From NCBI GenBank assembly GCA_022839105.1, contig JALHDH010000022.1, positions 1-64,000 on the forward strand: 64,000 nucleotides of DNA, read 5' to 3'. Shown in pieces: positions 26,581 to 34,706 of the stretch; positions within the stretch are counted from its first letter, which is position 1, and each line of letters starts with the position of its first letter. Made by a program: the position numbers and the translations under genes. This DNA is from a bacterium. Its GTDB lineage: Bacteria > Vulcanimicrobiota > Xenobia > Xenobiales > Xenobiaceae. The notes below the pieces were generated by a model. That model had not been told where the DNA came from and did no database searches. It worked only from the letters and a program-made list of their open reading frames with translations.

Positions 26581-27436
26581 ACCGGTGCCGGGTGACTGGT
26601 TGGAGGTCGAGTTGGAGGCCGATCCGGCCCTGGCTTCAGAGCTGGATGTCCTTCTGACCCGTCGCGACCTGGGCGGATGGGTGGTCGAGTCCGAAGAGCC
26701 GACCTTGAAATGGGTCTTCTACGTGCCTTGCGAGTCCGGCTGGCAGGAGAGGTTGGGCTCGTTGGGGGTCTCGCTGCGCGAGGCCGGGGCCCGGATGGTG
26801 GTTCGCCGTTCCGTGGCCGACGAGGACTGGGCCGAGTGCTGGAAGCAGTTCTATCATCCCCGGCGCATCGGGAAGACCCTGGTGATCTGCCCCTCCTGGG
26901 AGCGTCATGAACCCGCTCCGGGGGAGAGGATGCTGATCCTGGATCCCGGCATGGCCTTCGGAACCGGCTACCACGCGAGCACGGCCCTGTGCATGGAGCT
27001 TCTCGAAGAGCACCTTCTCGCCGGCAGCGCTGCAAGAGTCCTGGACGTGGGCATCGGCTCGGGGATCCTCTCCCTCTCGGCCCTTCTTCTGGGAGGCGGG
27101 CGGGTCCTGGGGGTCGACCACGATCCGGTGGCCGTCCGGGTGGCCCGAGAGAACCTGGAACTCAATGGACTGGGCGACCGCGCCGAGGTCCTTCACTTCG
27201 AAGGGGTCCCGGAAGGTCGATTCGACCTGGTCCTGGCCAACCTGGTGGCTCAGGTGCTGGTGGATCTGGCGGGCGAGCTCGCGGGGGCCGTGGCCCGCGG
27301 AGGCCGCCTGGTGGCCGGAGGCATCGTGGAGGAGCGCCGCGACGAGGTCGTTCGCGCCTTCCAGGCCCACGGTCTGGAACTGGAGGCGGAGCTCGAGCGG
27401 GAGGCCTGGGTCGGACTGCGCCTGCGCCAGCCTTGA
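26564..27436 (+). CDS. prmA: Ribosomal protein L11 methyltransferase
   Basis: PrmA methylates L11 using S-adenosylmethionine. The 290-residue product has an N-terminal recognition domain (WLEVELEADPALASELDVLL) and the PrmA signature DPGMAFGTGYHASTALCMELLE, then the SAM motif VLDVGIGSGILSLSALLLGG and VLANLVAQVL. ATG 26564 has GGGAGG upstream and overlaps the end of dnaJ. rsmE overlaps its stop. The dnaJ-prmA-rsmE order is widespread. Confidence 0.93.
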   Translation: MPSSVEPVPGDWLEVELEADPALASELDVLLTRRDLGGWVVESEEPTLKWVFYVPCESGWQERLGSLGVSLREAGARMVVRRSVADEDWAECWKQFYHPRRIGKTLVICPSWERHEPAPGERMLILDPGMAFGTGYHASTALCMELLEEHLLAGSAARVLDVGIGSGILSLSALLLGGGRVLGVDHDPVAVRVARENLELNGLGDRAEVLHFEGVPEGRFDLVLANLVAQVLVDLAGELAGAVARGGRLVAGGIVEERRDEVVRAFQAHGLELEAELEREAWVGLRLRQP

Positions 27437-28116
27437 GGCGGCCTCGGGTCCACTGCTCCTGGGACTCCTCCGAGCTCCTTCTGGATGAGGAGTCGGCCCA
27501 TCACCTGGTCCGGGTCCTGCGCCTGAAGCCAGGTCAGGAGTTCCTGGCTTTCGACGGGAAGGGCCAGGAGGCCCGGGTGCGGATCACTCAGGTGCGGCCC
27601 CAGGTTCGGGGCGAGGTCCTGGAGGTCTGCACGCCTGGGGTGGAGCCCGCGATCCGCTTGACGTTGTACCTGGCCCTGGTCAAGGGGGAGCGTTTCGACT
27701 GGGCGGTCGAGAAGGCAACCGAACTGGGGGTCTCGAGCCTGGTGCCCTTGATCACCTCCCGGACCGAGGTCCGGCATCCGGGAGAGGAAAGACGGGTCCG
27801 CTGGCAGCGGCTGGCGGTCGCGGCCGCCGCTCAGTCGGGTCGGGTCCGGATACCCCGGATCGAGCCGCCCCTGGATTTTGCCAGGGCCCTGGAGGAGGCC
27901 GCCGATTTCGAGCAGGCCTTCCTCCTGGCGCCCGGGGGCACCCCCCTGGAGGGCCCTTGGGCCGCTCGGGTCGCCTTGCTGATCGGCCCGGAGGGAGGGT
28001 TCTCCGGCGAGGAGGTCGTGCAGGCCCGTGCCAGCGGTCTGGTCCTGGCTGGTCTGGGCCCCCGGATCCTGCGGGTGGAGACGGCTGCGCTGGCCGCCCT
28101 GGCGCGGATCCTCTGA
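27433..28116 (+). CDS. rsmE: 16S rRNA (uracil1498-N3)-methyltransferase RsmE
   Basis: RsmE methylates U1498 of 16S rRNA and is a SPOUT-fold enzyme. The 227-residue product has an N-terminal PUA-like domain (ESAHHLVRVLRLKPGQEF) and the SPOUT knot: VEKATELGVSSLVPLITSRTE, then LLIGPEGGFSGEEV and LGPRILRVETAALAAL, where the SAM-binding knot loops lie. The start is TTG 27433, overlapping the prmA stop as TTGA. Confidence 0.93.
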   Translation: MRRPRVHCSWDSSELLLDEESAHHLVRVLRLKPGQEFLAFDGKGQEARVRITQVRPQVRGEVLEVCTPGVEPAIRLTLYLALVKGERFDWAVEKATELGVSSLVPLITSRTEVRHPGEERRVRWQRLAVAAAAQSGRVRIPRIEPPLDFARALEEAADFEQAFLLAPGGTPLEGPWAARVALLIGPEGGFSGEEVVQARASGLVLAGLGPRILRVETAALAALARIL

Positions 28117-28193
28117 GAGTTCATCTGGCTTCTGGAACAGACCCGGGACCTTCTGCCCGAGGCCGCCGCCGACGCGGGGGGCCTTCCCTCGGG

Positions 28194-28202
28194 TGCTATC
28201 AT
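28194..28202 (+). promoter_or_regulatory. Possible extended -10 promoter
   Basis: TG at 28194-28195, one base, then TATCAT at 28197-28202. It stands about 50 bases before the beta-propeller gene. The -35 region is not convincing. Confidence 0.4.
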
Positions 28203-28254
28203 GTCAGCATGGGGCCTGTGCCTCGCCGGGCCCGGTCTTTCGGGAGGTGCTGTC

Positions 28255-29184
28255 ATGAATCGGAGGTGGGCCCGGCAAATCGGTTCATTCCTGGCCCTGG
28301 TCGCGGTCCTGCTGGCCGCGGCGGCCTGGAGCCTTCTGTTGATGGGGCGGGCTCCGGCCCGTCTCTACATCGCCTGCACCGGGCAGAATCGGGTGGCCCT
28401 GGTCGATCCCGTCCGTCACGAGGTGCTCGGCCACCTCCAGACCGATGCCGGCCCCGAGGAACTCCTGGTCGGGGGCGGAGGCTGGAGGCTCTACGTGGCC
28501 TGTCGCGAGGCCGGGACCGTCCAGGTCTTCGACACCGCGACCCGTCGGCTCCTGACCCGCTACATCATCGGCCGGGCGCCGGGAAACCTCAGCCTGGATG
28601 AGGAGCGTGGCATCCTGGAGGTGGCCAACGTCGAGCAGGGGCCCAATACCCTGCTGCACCTGCAGCCCGACCCGCTTCTGAGCTTCGTGCCCAGGACCGT
28701 GACCTCTCCGGTCGTGGGCCTCATCGAGCGTGAACCCAGGCGCTTCAAAGGGGAGGTGGACGCCCGGATCGGCAGTCAGGTCGAGCTCGAGGATCGCGGT
28801 GTCTTCCTGGGGGTCGCCAGCGAGATTCCCGACGTGCTGGTGGCCGGAATCCAGGACCAGGTGGTCCGCCTGCGGATCCCCATCGGCCTGGGACCCAGCG
28901 AGATCCTCTCCGGTCCCGGGAAGACCCGGGCCTTCATCTCGTTGCGCGGCGAGAACGCGGTCGCGGTGTTGGACCTGCAGACCCTGGACGTGTTGGCGCG
29001 CCTGCCGGTCGGTCAGGGGCCGACCCGGCTTCTGGCTCTGCCCGGGGAGGAGTTCCTCTACGTCATGAACACCGAAGGAAGCACCGTCTCGGTGATCCGC
29101 ATGGAAGGGCCGGAGGTCTGCAAGACCCTGGAGGTCGGGGGAAATCCCCTGGGCGCGGTCCTCTGGAATCTGGCCTGGCGCTGA
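28255..29184 (+). CDS. Membrane-anchored YVTN-type beta-propeller protein
   Basis: The 309-residue product has an N-terminal signal anchor (SFLALVAVLLAAAAWSLLLMG) and then beta-propeller repeats of the YVTN type: ARLYIACTGQNRVALVDP, WRLYVACREAGTVQVFDTATR, TRAFISLRGENAVAVLDLQT and EFLYVMNTEGSTVSVIRM. Such proteins are exported and often lie near the cell surface, but no specific role can be given. ATG 28255 has GGGAGG with 7-base spacing; ATG 28201 would overlap the -10 box. Confidence 0.82.
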   Translation: MNRRWARQIGSFLALVAVLLAAAAWSLLLMGRAPARLYIACTGQNRVALVDPVRHEVLGHLQTDAGPEELLVGGGGWRLYVACREAGTVQVFDTATRRLLTRYIIGRAPGNLSLDEERGILEVANVEQGPNTLLHLQPDPLLSFVPRTVTSPVVGLIEREPRRFKGEVDARIGSQVELEDRGVFLGVASEIPDVLVAGIQDQVVRLRIPIGLGPSEILSGPGKTRAFISLRGENAVAVLDLQTLDVLARLPVGQGPTRLLALPGEEFLYVMNTEGSTVSVIRMEGPEVCKTLEVGGNPLGAVLWNLAWR

Positions 29185-29252
29185 AGGGCGGGTCGCCCTC
29201 TCCCCAGGAAGGGCCTCCGATTTCGGGCCTGAGGATTTCTTTTCCGGAACGC

Positions 29253-29282
29253 TTGACAGCCTCTCGGCACTGTGATTATAAT
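29253..29282 (+). promoter_or_regulatory. Promoter of the tRNA-Val/Asp/Phe cluster
   Basis: A perfect TTGACA (29253-29258) and a perfect TATAAT (29277-29282) are separated by 18 bases, 13 bases before tRNA-Val. Confidence 0.85.
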
Positions 29283-29295
29283 TGCCAACGTCCGA

Positions 29296-29371
29296 GGGCG
29301 GATAGCTCAGTTGGCAGAGCACCTGCGTCACATGCAGGGGGTCACAGGTTCAAGTCCTGTTCCGCCCACCA
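29296..29371 (+). tRNA. tRNA-Val (CAC)
   Basis: A 76-base cloverleaf with acceptor GGGCGGA/TCCGCCC, anticodon stem CCTGC/GCAGG around loop GTCACAT (anticodon CAC) and encoded CCA. It is the first gene of a three-tRNA cluster. Confidence 0.96.
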
Positions 29372-29399
29372 GTCTCGAAAGGGACGGACCGACACACAC

Positions 29400-29473
29400 G
29401 GGGGCGTGGCCTAGGGGTTAAGGGCGCCGGCCTGTCACGCCGGAGATCGCGGGTTCAAATCCCGTCGCTCCCG
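29400..29473 (+). tRNA. tRNA-Asp (GTC)
   Basis: The acceptor GGGGGCG/CGCTCCC (one G-T pair) and the anticodon stem CCGGC/GCCGG around loop CTGTCAC (anticodon GTC) are clear. The discriminator G is followed by CCC, so CCA is not encoded, unlike in the two neighbouring tRNAs. Confidence 0.94.
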
Positions 29474-29481
29474 CCCAGAAG

Positions 29482-29517
29482 ACCTCTTGGGAAGCCGGAA
29501 ACGGCTTCCCAAGAGGT
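29482..29517 (+). other. Perfect 16-bp hairpin with GAAA loop between two tRNAs
   Basis: ACCTCTTGGGAAGCCG and its exact reverse complement flank a GAAA tetraloop. There is no T tract after it. It lies 9 bases after tRNA-Asp and 23 bases before tRNA-Phe, and may direct processing of the tRNA transcript or partial termination. Confidence 0.7.
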
Positions 29518-29540
29518 TCGTGTCGGACAAGAGGTTTCGA

Positions 29541-29616
29541 GCCGAGATAGCTCAGCTGGTAGAGCACGCGACTGAAAATTGCGGTGTCCCCAGTTCAAAT
29601 CTGGGTCTCGGCACCA
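29541..29616 (+). tRNA. tRNA-Phe (GAA)
   Basis: Acceptor GCCGAGA/TCTCGGC, anticodon stem CGCGA/TTGCG around loop CTGAAAA (anticodon GAA), T loop GTTCAAATC and encoded CCA. Confidence 0.95.
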
Positions 29617-29648
29617 GGCCCCCGATCAAGTGGGGCCTTCTTTTTTTT
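29617..29648 (+). terminator. Intrinsic terminator of the tRNA cluster
   Basis: GGCCCC pairs with GGGGCC around a 9-base loop, followed by TTC and a run of eight T. This is the clearest intrinsic terminator in the window. Confidence 0.9.
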
Positions 29649-29761
29649 CGGGGTTCTGAACCTCGTTCCCGCCTGAAGGACCCGCGCCGCGTTCCGAGAA
29701 CCCTGTCCCCTCAAAAGGCAGGTGGAGCCTCCCCGAGAGGTCCTGCAAAGGAGGAGACGCA

Positions 29762-30166
29762 GTGGCGACAGGCTTGAAGGACGTCGGAAAGAACACCCCG
29801 GTGGCCGAGGTCATCCGCAGGGTCCTGGAGAGCAAGGGAAAGCCCGTCACCCTCGAAGAGTTGACCGTTTCGGTCCTGGACTCTTCGGGCCGGGACTTCC
29901 CCAGTACTCCTTATGATGATATCTCGCTGGTCTACAAGATCGCTGCCGGCGTCCTGAACTGCCAGGTCTCTTTTGAAGAGGTGGGCGGGACGGTGCCGGT
30001 CGTGGAGACGGCGGATGGGGAAGGAGAGCCGATTCCCCTTCATCCCCGGATGAACTGTGAGGAGCTCAACCGGATCTCCGATGAGATTCGGCACGTGCAG
30101 GTCTGCCTGCCCCAGGTTGCCGCCGCCCCGGCGCCCCTCGGGGAGAAGCCTCGCAAGAAGAAGTAG
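29762..30166 (+). CDS. Small protein with possible HARE-HTH-like N-terminus
   Basis: The 134-residue product is not firmly recognised. Its first ~50 residues (TPVAEVIRRVLESKGKPVTLEELTVSVLDSSG) resemble the winged helix found in HARE-HTH/RNA-polymerase-delta-type proteins, where a short helix is followed by KPLT-type spacing. The rest is acidic, and the end is a basic KPRKKK tail. The start is GTG 29762 with a strong AAAGGAGGAG upstream, suggesting good translation. Confidence 0.72.
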   Translation: MATGLKDVGKNTPVAEVIRRVLESKGKPVTLEELTVSVLDSSGRDFPSTPYDDISLVYKIAAGVLNCQVSFEEVGGTVPVVETADGEGEPIPLHPRMNCEELNRISDEIRHVQVCLPQVAAAPAPLGEKPRKKK

Positions 30167-30236
30167 CCACCAGCCGGGAGGCTGTGCGAGAATCGCTCAG
30201 CAGGTCCGGACAGGAATCCGCCGGGGTGAGCCGAAC

Positions 30237-30878
30237 TTGAAGGAAATCCCAGATCCTGGCTGCGCAAGAGGTGAAGCCCGTCTCCGTCTCTTCGTTGCCG
30301 TGGAGTTGGGCTCCGGGATTCAGGGAAGGCTGGTCGAGCTTCAGGAGATCCTGCGTCCCCATGGTTTCGTCCGCTGGGTTCGTCGCGAGAATCTCCACCT
30401 GACCTTGAAGTTCCTGGGGGAAGTCCCCCGGGAGCGGATCACGCGGATCCAGGAGGCCCTGGGGCGGGTTGCCTGCCGACACGCCCCCTTGGAGATCGCC
30501 CTGGCGGGAGTCGGGGCCTTCCCCGACCTCAAGCGCCCCCGCGTCTTGTGGGTCGGGTTGTCGTCCGGACAGGAGGCCCTGCGGTGCCTGGCCGGAGACC
30601 TGGATCAGGAACTCGGCTTGTTGGGATTTCAGCCCGAGGCCCGAGGGTTCGTGGGACACATCACCCTGGGCCGGATCGCTCGACCTGAGAGCGCTCCCCG
30701 CCTGGAGCGGTCTGTCCAGGACCTGGAAGGCAGGCCTGTTGGTTCTCGTCCGGTTTCGGAGCTCTGCCTGTTCTGCAGTCGGCTCCAACCCGCCGGACCC
30801 GTTTATTCGGTTCTCCAGAGGTTCGCCCTGGGCGGCCCGGCTCAGGCCGTGCCCCAGTCGGCGGAACCCGGTCAGTGA
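30237..30878 (+). CDS. thpR: RNA 2',3'-cyclic phosphodiesterase (2H family)
   Basis: ThpR/LigT enzymes open RNA 2',3'-cyclic phosphates. The 213-residue product has both catalytic HxT motifs: HLTLKFLGEV and GHITLGRIA, with RLFVAVEL at the start of the fold. TTG 30237 has GGGGTGAG about seven bases upstream; the open frame upstream has no similarity. The C-terminal ~25 residues are weakly conserved. It lies directly before recA, as in several other bacteria. Confidence 0.88.
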   Translation: MKEIPDPGCARGEARLRLFVAVELGSGIQGRLVELQEILRPHGFVRWVRRENLHLTLKFLGEVPRERITRIQEALGRVACRHAPLEIALAGVGAFPDLKRPRVLWVGLSSGQEALRCLAGDLDQELGLLGFQPEARGFVGHITLGRIARPESAPRLERSVQDLEGRPVGSRPVSELCLFCSRLQPAGPVYSVLQRFALGGPAQAVPQSAEPGQ

Positions 30879-30951
30879 AATCCGGCGGCACTCAGGCGTG
30901 CCGCCCCGGCGGACCAGGGGTGGACCTGGGACGCAACCTGGCGAGGTGCAC

Positions 30952-31965
30952 ATGGACAAGCAGAAAGCCCTGGAAATGGCCATCGGTCAGATCGAGAAGG
31001 CCTTTGGCAAAGGATCGATCATGAAGCTCGGGGAGGCGGCCTCCCGATTTGAGGTGCCCGTCATCCCCACCGGTTCGCTCGCCGTCGACGTCGCTCTGGG
31101 GATCGGTGGAGTGCCCCGGGGGCGGGTCAGCGAGATCTATGGCCCGGAGTCCTCGGGCAAGACCACCCTGGCCCTCCAGGTGGTCGCAGAGGCCCAGAGG
31201 CTGGGTGGAATCGCCGCCTTCATCGACGTCGAGCATGCGCTGGACCCCAACTATGCCCAGAACCTGGGCGTGAAGACCGATGAGCTGTACGTTGCCCAGC
31301 CGGATACCGGCGAGCAGGGCCTCGAGATCGTCGAGACCCTGGTCCGCTCGAATGCGGTGGACGTGGTGGTGGTGGACTCGGTCGCGGCAATGGTGCCCCG
31401 GGCCGAGATCGAAGGCGAGATGGGGGACTCCCACGTGGGTCTCCAGGCCCGGTTGATGTCCCAGGCCTTGCGCAAGTTGACCGCGGTGATCTCCAAGAGC
31501 AAGACCGCCGTCCTCTTCATCAACCAGGTTCGCGAGAAGATCGGCGTGATGTTCGGGAACCCCGAGACCACCCCGGGCGGCCGGGCCTTGAAGTTCTATG
31601 CCTCCGTGCGCATGGAGGTCCGCAGGATCGACAGCCTCAAGCAGGGCTCCGAGAACGTGGGCAACCGCGTCAAGGTGAAGGTGGTCAAGAACAAGCTGGC
31701 CCCGCCCTTCAAGGTGGCCGAGTTCGACATCCTCTTCGGCAAGGGCATCTCGCGGGAGGGCAGCCTTCTGGACGTCGGCCTGGAGGCCGGAGTCGTCTCC
31801 AAGGCCGGGACCTGGTTCTCGTTTGGCGATACCCGGCTCGGACAGGGGCGCGACAACGCCCGGACCTGGCTGGAGGAACACCCCGAGGTGGCGGATTCCA
31901 TCGAGCGCAAGGTCCGCGAGACCCTGGGCGGAGTCCCCTCGCCCCCGGTCGAGGCGCAGGTCTGA
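30952..31965 (+). CDS. recA: Recombinase RecA
   Basis: RecA forms filaments on single-stranded DNA for strand exchange and SOS induction. The 337-residue product has Walker A GPESSGKTT (residues 64-72), IDVEHALDPNYAQNLGV, the L1 loop (VPRAEIEGEMGDSHVG) and L2 loop (NQVREKIGVMFGNPETTPGG), and the C-terminal lobe. GAGGTG precedes ATG 30952. I see no convincing LexA-type operator upstream. recX starts two bases after the stop. Confidence 0.98.
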   Translation: MDKQKALEMAIGQIEKAFGKGSIMKLGEAASRFEVPVIPTGSLAVDVALGIGGVPRGRVSEIYGPESSGKTTLALQVVAEAQRLGGIAAFIDVEHALDPNYAQNLGVKTDELYVAQPDTGEQGLEIVETLVRSNAVDVVVVDSVAAMVPRAEIEGEMGDSHVGLQARLMSQALRKLTAVISKSKTAVLFINQVREKIGVMFGNPETTPGGRALKFYASVRMEVRRIDSLKQGSENVGNRVKVKVVKNKLAPPFKVAEFDILFGKGISREGSLLDVGLEAGVVSKAGTWFSFGDTRLGQGRDNARTWLEEHPEVADSIERKVRETLGGVPSPPVEAQV

Positions 31966-31967
31966 GC

Positions 31968-32414
31968 TTGTCCGGGTCTTCCACGGACCTGCGTGAACGT
32001 GCCCTGAGGCTTCTCTCGGCTCGGGACCACTCGTGCGAGGAGTTGCGGCGCAAGCTCCTCGCACGGGGCGGGGCCGTGGAGCCGATCCAGGCCTTGCTCG
32101 AGGATCTGCTGAGACTGGGCTATCTCGATGACCGCCGTTTCGCGATTCAGTTCGTCCGGGAGAAGGCGCGACGGGGCCTGGGCCGCCTGCGATTGGCCCA
32201 GGAACTCGAAAAACGCGGGGTGGATCGGGAGTTGGTCCAGGGGATTCTCGAAGAACAGGACCCTGTTGAGGAATCCGAAGCCGCGCGGGTCCTGGCGGAA
32301 CGCCGGGCCCGGTCCGGGCGCCCGGCCGCGAGCACGGCGCGCTTCCTGGCCGGGCGCGGCTTTTCGGCCTCAACCATCCGCACCGTCCTGGGTGAGGTCT
32401 ATCCTCCGGACTGA
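31968..32414 (+). CDS. recX: Regulatory protein RecX
   Basis: RecX binds RecA filaments and limits their growth. The 148-residue product has the three-helix repeats of the family: RALRLLSARDHSCEELRRKLLARG, LLEDLLRLGYLDDRRFAIQFVREKARRGLGRLRLAQELEKRGV and a last repeat (FLAGRGFSASTIRTVL). The start is TTG 31968, two bases after recA, so translation is coupled. Confidence 0.93.
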   Translation: MSGSSTDLRERALRLLSARDHSCEELRRKLLARGGAVEPIQALLEDLLRLGYLDDRRFAIQFVREKARRGLGRLRLAQELEKRGVDRELVQGILEEQDPVEESEAARVLAERRARSGRPAASTARFLAGRGFSASTIRTVLGEVYPPD

Positions 32415-32443
32415 GGAGTCTCGGAATCGGGTCCGTCAATTTG

Positions 32444-32473
32444 TTGACAGGCCTCCGGGCGGGTCGGTACAAT
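32444..32473 (+). promoter_or_regulatory. Sigma-70-type promoter for the RNase Y run
   Basis: TTGACA (32444-32449) and TACAAT (32468-32473) are 18 bases apart, in the gap between recX and rny. It may drive the whole co-oriented run to 39790. Confidence 0.8.
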
Positions 32474-32593
32474 TAAGTTTACTGCGTGTCGTGTCGGGCG
32501 TGGTTTCCGGCCTGCACGCGTGTTCCCGGTCCCCGGGCGGTTCTTGAGGCCGCTCGGGGGGCGGGAACGAAGTCACCAGGAGGTGAGCCTGCC

Positions 32594-34132
32594 ATCGGAC
32601 CCGTCACTCTGATCGTGATGGTCGGGGCCTGCTTGCTCTTCCTGGCCGCCGGCTTCCTGACTGGAAGTCGTATCGAGCAGCGCAAACAACAGGCCGCCGG
32701 ACAGACGGCCGAGGATATTCAAAAGAACGCCCTGAGGGAGGCGGAGGCTCTCAAGAAGGAGCGCCTCCTGGAGGCCCGGGACGAGAGCCAGAGACTGCGC
32801 GAAGAGATCGAGCGCGACCGGGAGGAGGTCCGGGGGCAACTCCAGGCCTCCGAGATGCGGCTCGTGCAGCGGGAGCAGTCGCTGGACAAGAAGGATGAGC
32901 AGCTCGAACGACGGGAACAGAGGCTGATCGGCCAGGAGCAGGAGCAGGAGAAGCTCCGCCAGGAACTCTCCCAATCGGCGAAGATCCTTCGGGAGGCGCT
33001 GGAGCGCAATGCCCAGTTGACCACCGAGGAGGCCCGCGCCGAGCTTTTCTCACAGGTGGACCGCGAGAACCGGCTGGTCCTGGCGCGTCGGGTGCGCCAG
33101 GCCGAGGAGGCGGCCAAGGAAGAGGCGGATCGCAAGGCCCGCCGCATCATCAGCATGGCCATCCAGAAGTGGGCCTCCGAGCAGGTGGTCGAGTCCACCG
33201 TCTCGGTCGTGAACCTGCCCTCCGACGAGATGAAGGGCCGGATCATCGGGCGCGAGGGGCGGAATATCCGCATGCTCGAGAGCCTGACCGGGATCGACCT
33301 GATCATCGACGACACCCCCGAGGCCGTCATCCTTTCGGGCTTCGATCCCATCCGCCGGGAAGTGGCCCGGATGGCCCTGGAGAAACTGGTCCAGGACGGC
33401 CGGATCCATCCCGCGCGGATCGAGGAGATGGTCGAGCGCTCCCGTAAGGAGATGGACGATCGGATCGTCCAGGAAGGGGAGCGGGCTGCCTTGGAGGCCG
33501 GGGTGACCGGACTTCATCCGGAGTTGATCAAGCTGCTGGGACGCCTTCGATTCCGGGCCTCCTACGGCCAGAACGTCCTGTTCCATTCGCTCGAGGTCTC
33601 CTTCCTGTGCGCCCACATGGCTGCCGAGCTGGGAGGGGACGTGCAACTGGCCGGTCGAGCCGGCCTGCTTCACGATCTCGGAAAGGCCGTGACGGCCGAG
33701 ATCGAAGGGCCTCACGCCCTGGTGGGTGCCCGGCTGTGCGAGAAGTATGGGGAATCCCCCGAGGTGGTCCACGCCGTCGAGGCGCACCACGAAGATGTCG
33801 AGCAGCGCACCGTCGAGGCCATGCTGGTCCAGGCGGCGGACGCCATCTCGGCAGCCCGCCCCGGAGCTCGGCGGGAGAACGTCGAGACCTACGTCAAGCG
33901 CCTGGAGAAGCTCGAGAAGGTGGCGACCTCCTTCGAGGGGGTCGAACAGACCTACGCCATCCAGGCGGGCCGCGAGGTGCGGATCCTGGTCCGTCCCGAG
34001 GCTGTCGACGATCTGGGGGCCACCCGCCTGGCTCGCGAGGTGGCCCGCAGGATCGAAGACGAGATGCAATACCCCGGCCAGATCAAGGTGACCGTCATCC
34101 GCGAGACCCGTTCCCACGAATATGCCCGTTGA
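32594..34132 (+). CDS. rny: Ribonuclease Y, possible AUC start
   Basis: RNase Y is a membrane-anchored endoribonuclease that starts mRNA decay. It has an N-terminal membrane helix (TLIVMVGACLLFLAAGFLTG), a long coiled coil, a KH domain (GRIIGREGRNIRMLESLTGIDLIID) and an HD domain (HSLEVSFLCAHM, HDLGKA, EAHHEDV). The start is unusual. AGGAGG lies at 32578-32583, and the only in-frame codon at normal spacing is ATC 32594, which would give a full-length membrane helix. GTG 32615 and ATG 32618 are 31-34 bases from that motif and would truncate the helix. From 32594 the product has 512 residues, the usual size. Confidence 0.93.
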   Translation: MGPVTLIVMVGACLLFLAAGFLTGSRIEQRKQQAAGQTAEDIQKNALREAEALKKERLLEARDESQRLREEIERDREEVRGQLQASEMRLVQREQSLDKKDEQLERREQRLIGQEQEQEKLRQELSQSAKILREALERNAQLTTEEARAELFSQVDRENRLVLARRVRQAEEAAKEEADRKARRIISMAIQKWASEQVVESTVSVVNLPSDEMKGRIIGREGRNIRMLESLTGIDLIIDDTPEAVILSGFDPIRREVARMALEKLVQDGRIHPARIEEMVERSRKEMDDRIVQEGERAALEAGVTGLHPELIKLLGRLRFRASYGQNVLFHSLEVSFLCAHMAAELGGDVQLAGRAGLLHDLGKAVTAEIEGPHALVGARLCEKYGESPEVVHAVEAHHEDVEQRTVEAMLVQAADAISAARPGARRENVETYVKRLEKLEKVATSFEGVEQTYAIQAGREVRILVRPEAVDDLGATRLAREVARRIEDEMQYPGQIKVTVIRETRSHEYAR

Positions 34133-34706
34133 GAACGCTCGCCAGGCGGTCCGCTTCCTGACTGCGCTCCTGGTGATCTGGCCGCAGGTGGGGGCGGTCC
34201 AGTTGACCTGGCCTGAAGACCAGGAAGGTCCGCTGCTCAGCCTGGAGTTCTTCCTGCATCGGCGCCTGAGCACGGCCCGGTTTCGTGAGTTCTCGCGAGA
34301 GCTTCGCGAGGCCCACGAGGCCTTCTCGATCTTCAAGGGGCTCCACCTGCCCGTCCTGAAGGTCCTCCGCGGCGGGACCCCGGGGCCGGCCTCCTCCTCA
34401 GAGTCCTTCGAGTCCTCCGAGGAGCTCCACGACCGGGTCCACTCGGTGCTCGTGCAGCGGGATCTCCGCAGCCTGGTGGTGGAGGAGCTCACGCTGCTGC
34501 TGAGGGTCCTGGAAGAAGAGCTCGCGCAGGACCTCCTTTTGCCAGAGGAATACGAGCAGGACGACGACGGCTATCAGGAGGAGGTGCTGGCCACCTCGCT
34601 GGAACGCATCCGCTTCCTTCCGCATGGGACGGACCTGGTGGGCTACCGGGATGACCTGAGGGTCCTGGTCTATGCCCTGCATCCAGAGGGCCCGGAGCCC
34701 TCGTGA
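34122..34706 (+). CDS. Hypothetical protein (194 aa)
   Basis: I do not recognise this family. It is a soluble, acidic, probably alpha/beta protein (AVRFLTALLVIWPQVGAVQLTW near the start, EELTLLLRVLEEELAQDLLLPEEY in the middle). It has no signal peptide and no cysteine motif. The ATG overlaps the end of rny by 11 bases, and its stop overlaps the PHP gene start as GTGA, so it belongs to the RNase Y run. Confidence 0.78.
   Translation: MPVENARQAVRFLTALLVIWPQVGAVQLTWPEDQEGPLLSLEFFLHRRLSTARFREFSRELREAHEAFSIFKGLHLPVLKVLRGGTPGPASSSESFESSEELHDRVHSVLVQRDLRSLVVEELTLLLRVLEEELAQDLLLPEEYEQDDDGYQEEVLATSLERIRFLPHGTDLVGYRDDLRVLVYALHPEGPEPS

Noticed and set aside
30879..30951. LexA/SOS box upstream of recA
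   Set aside because: I could not find a convincing inverted repeat of either the E. coli or the Gram-positive type in this gap.
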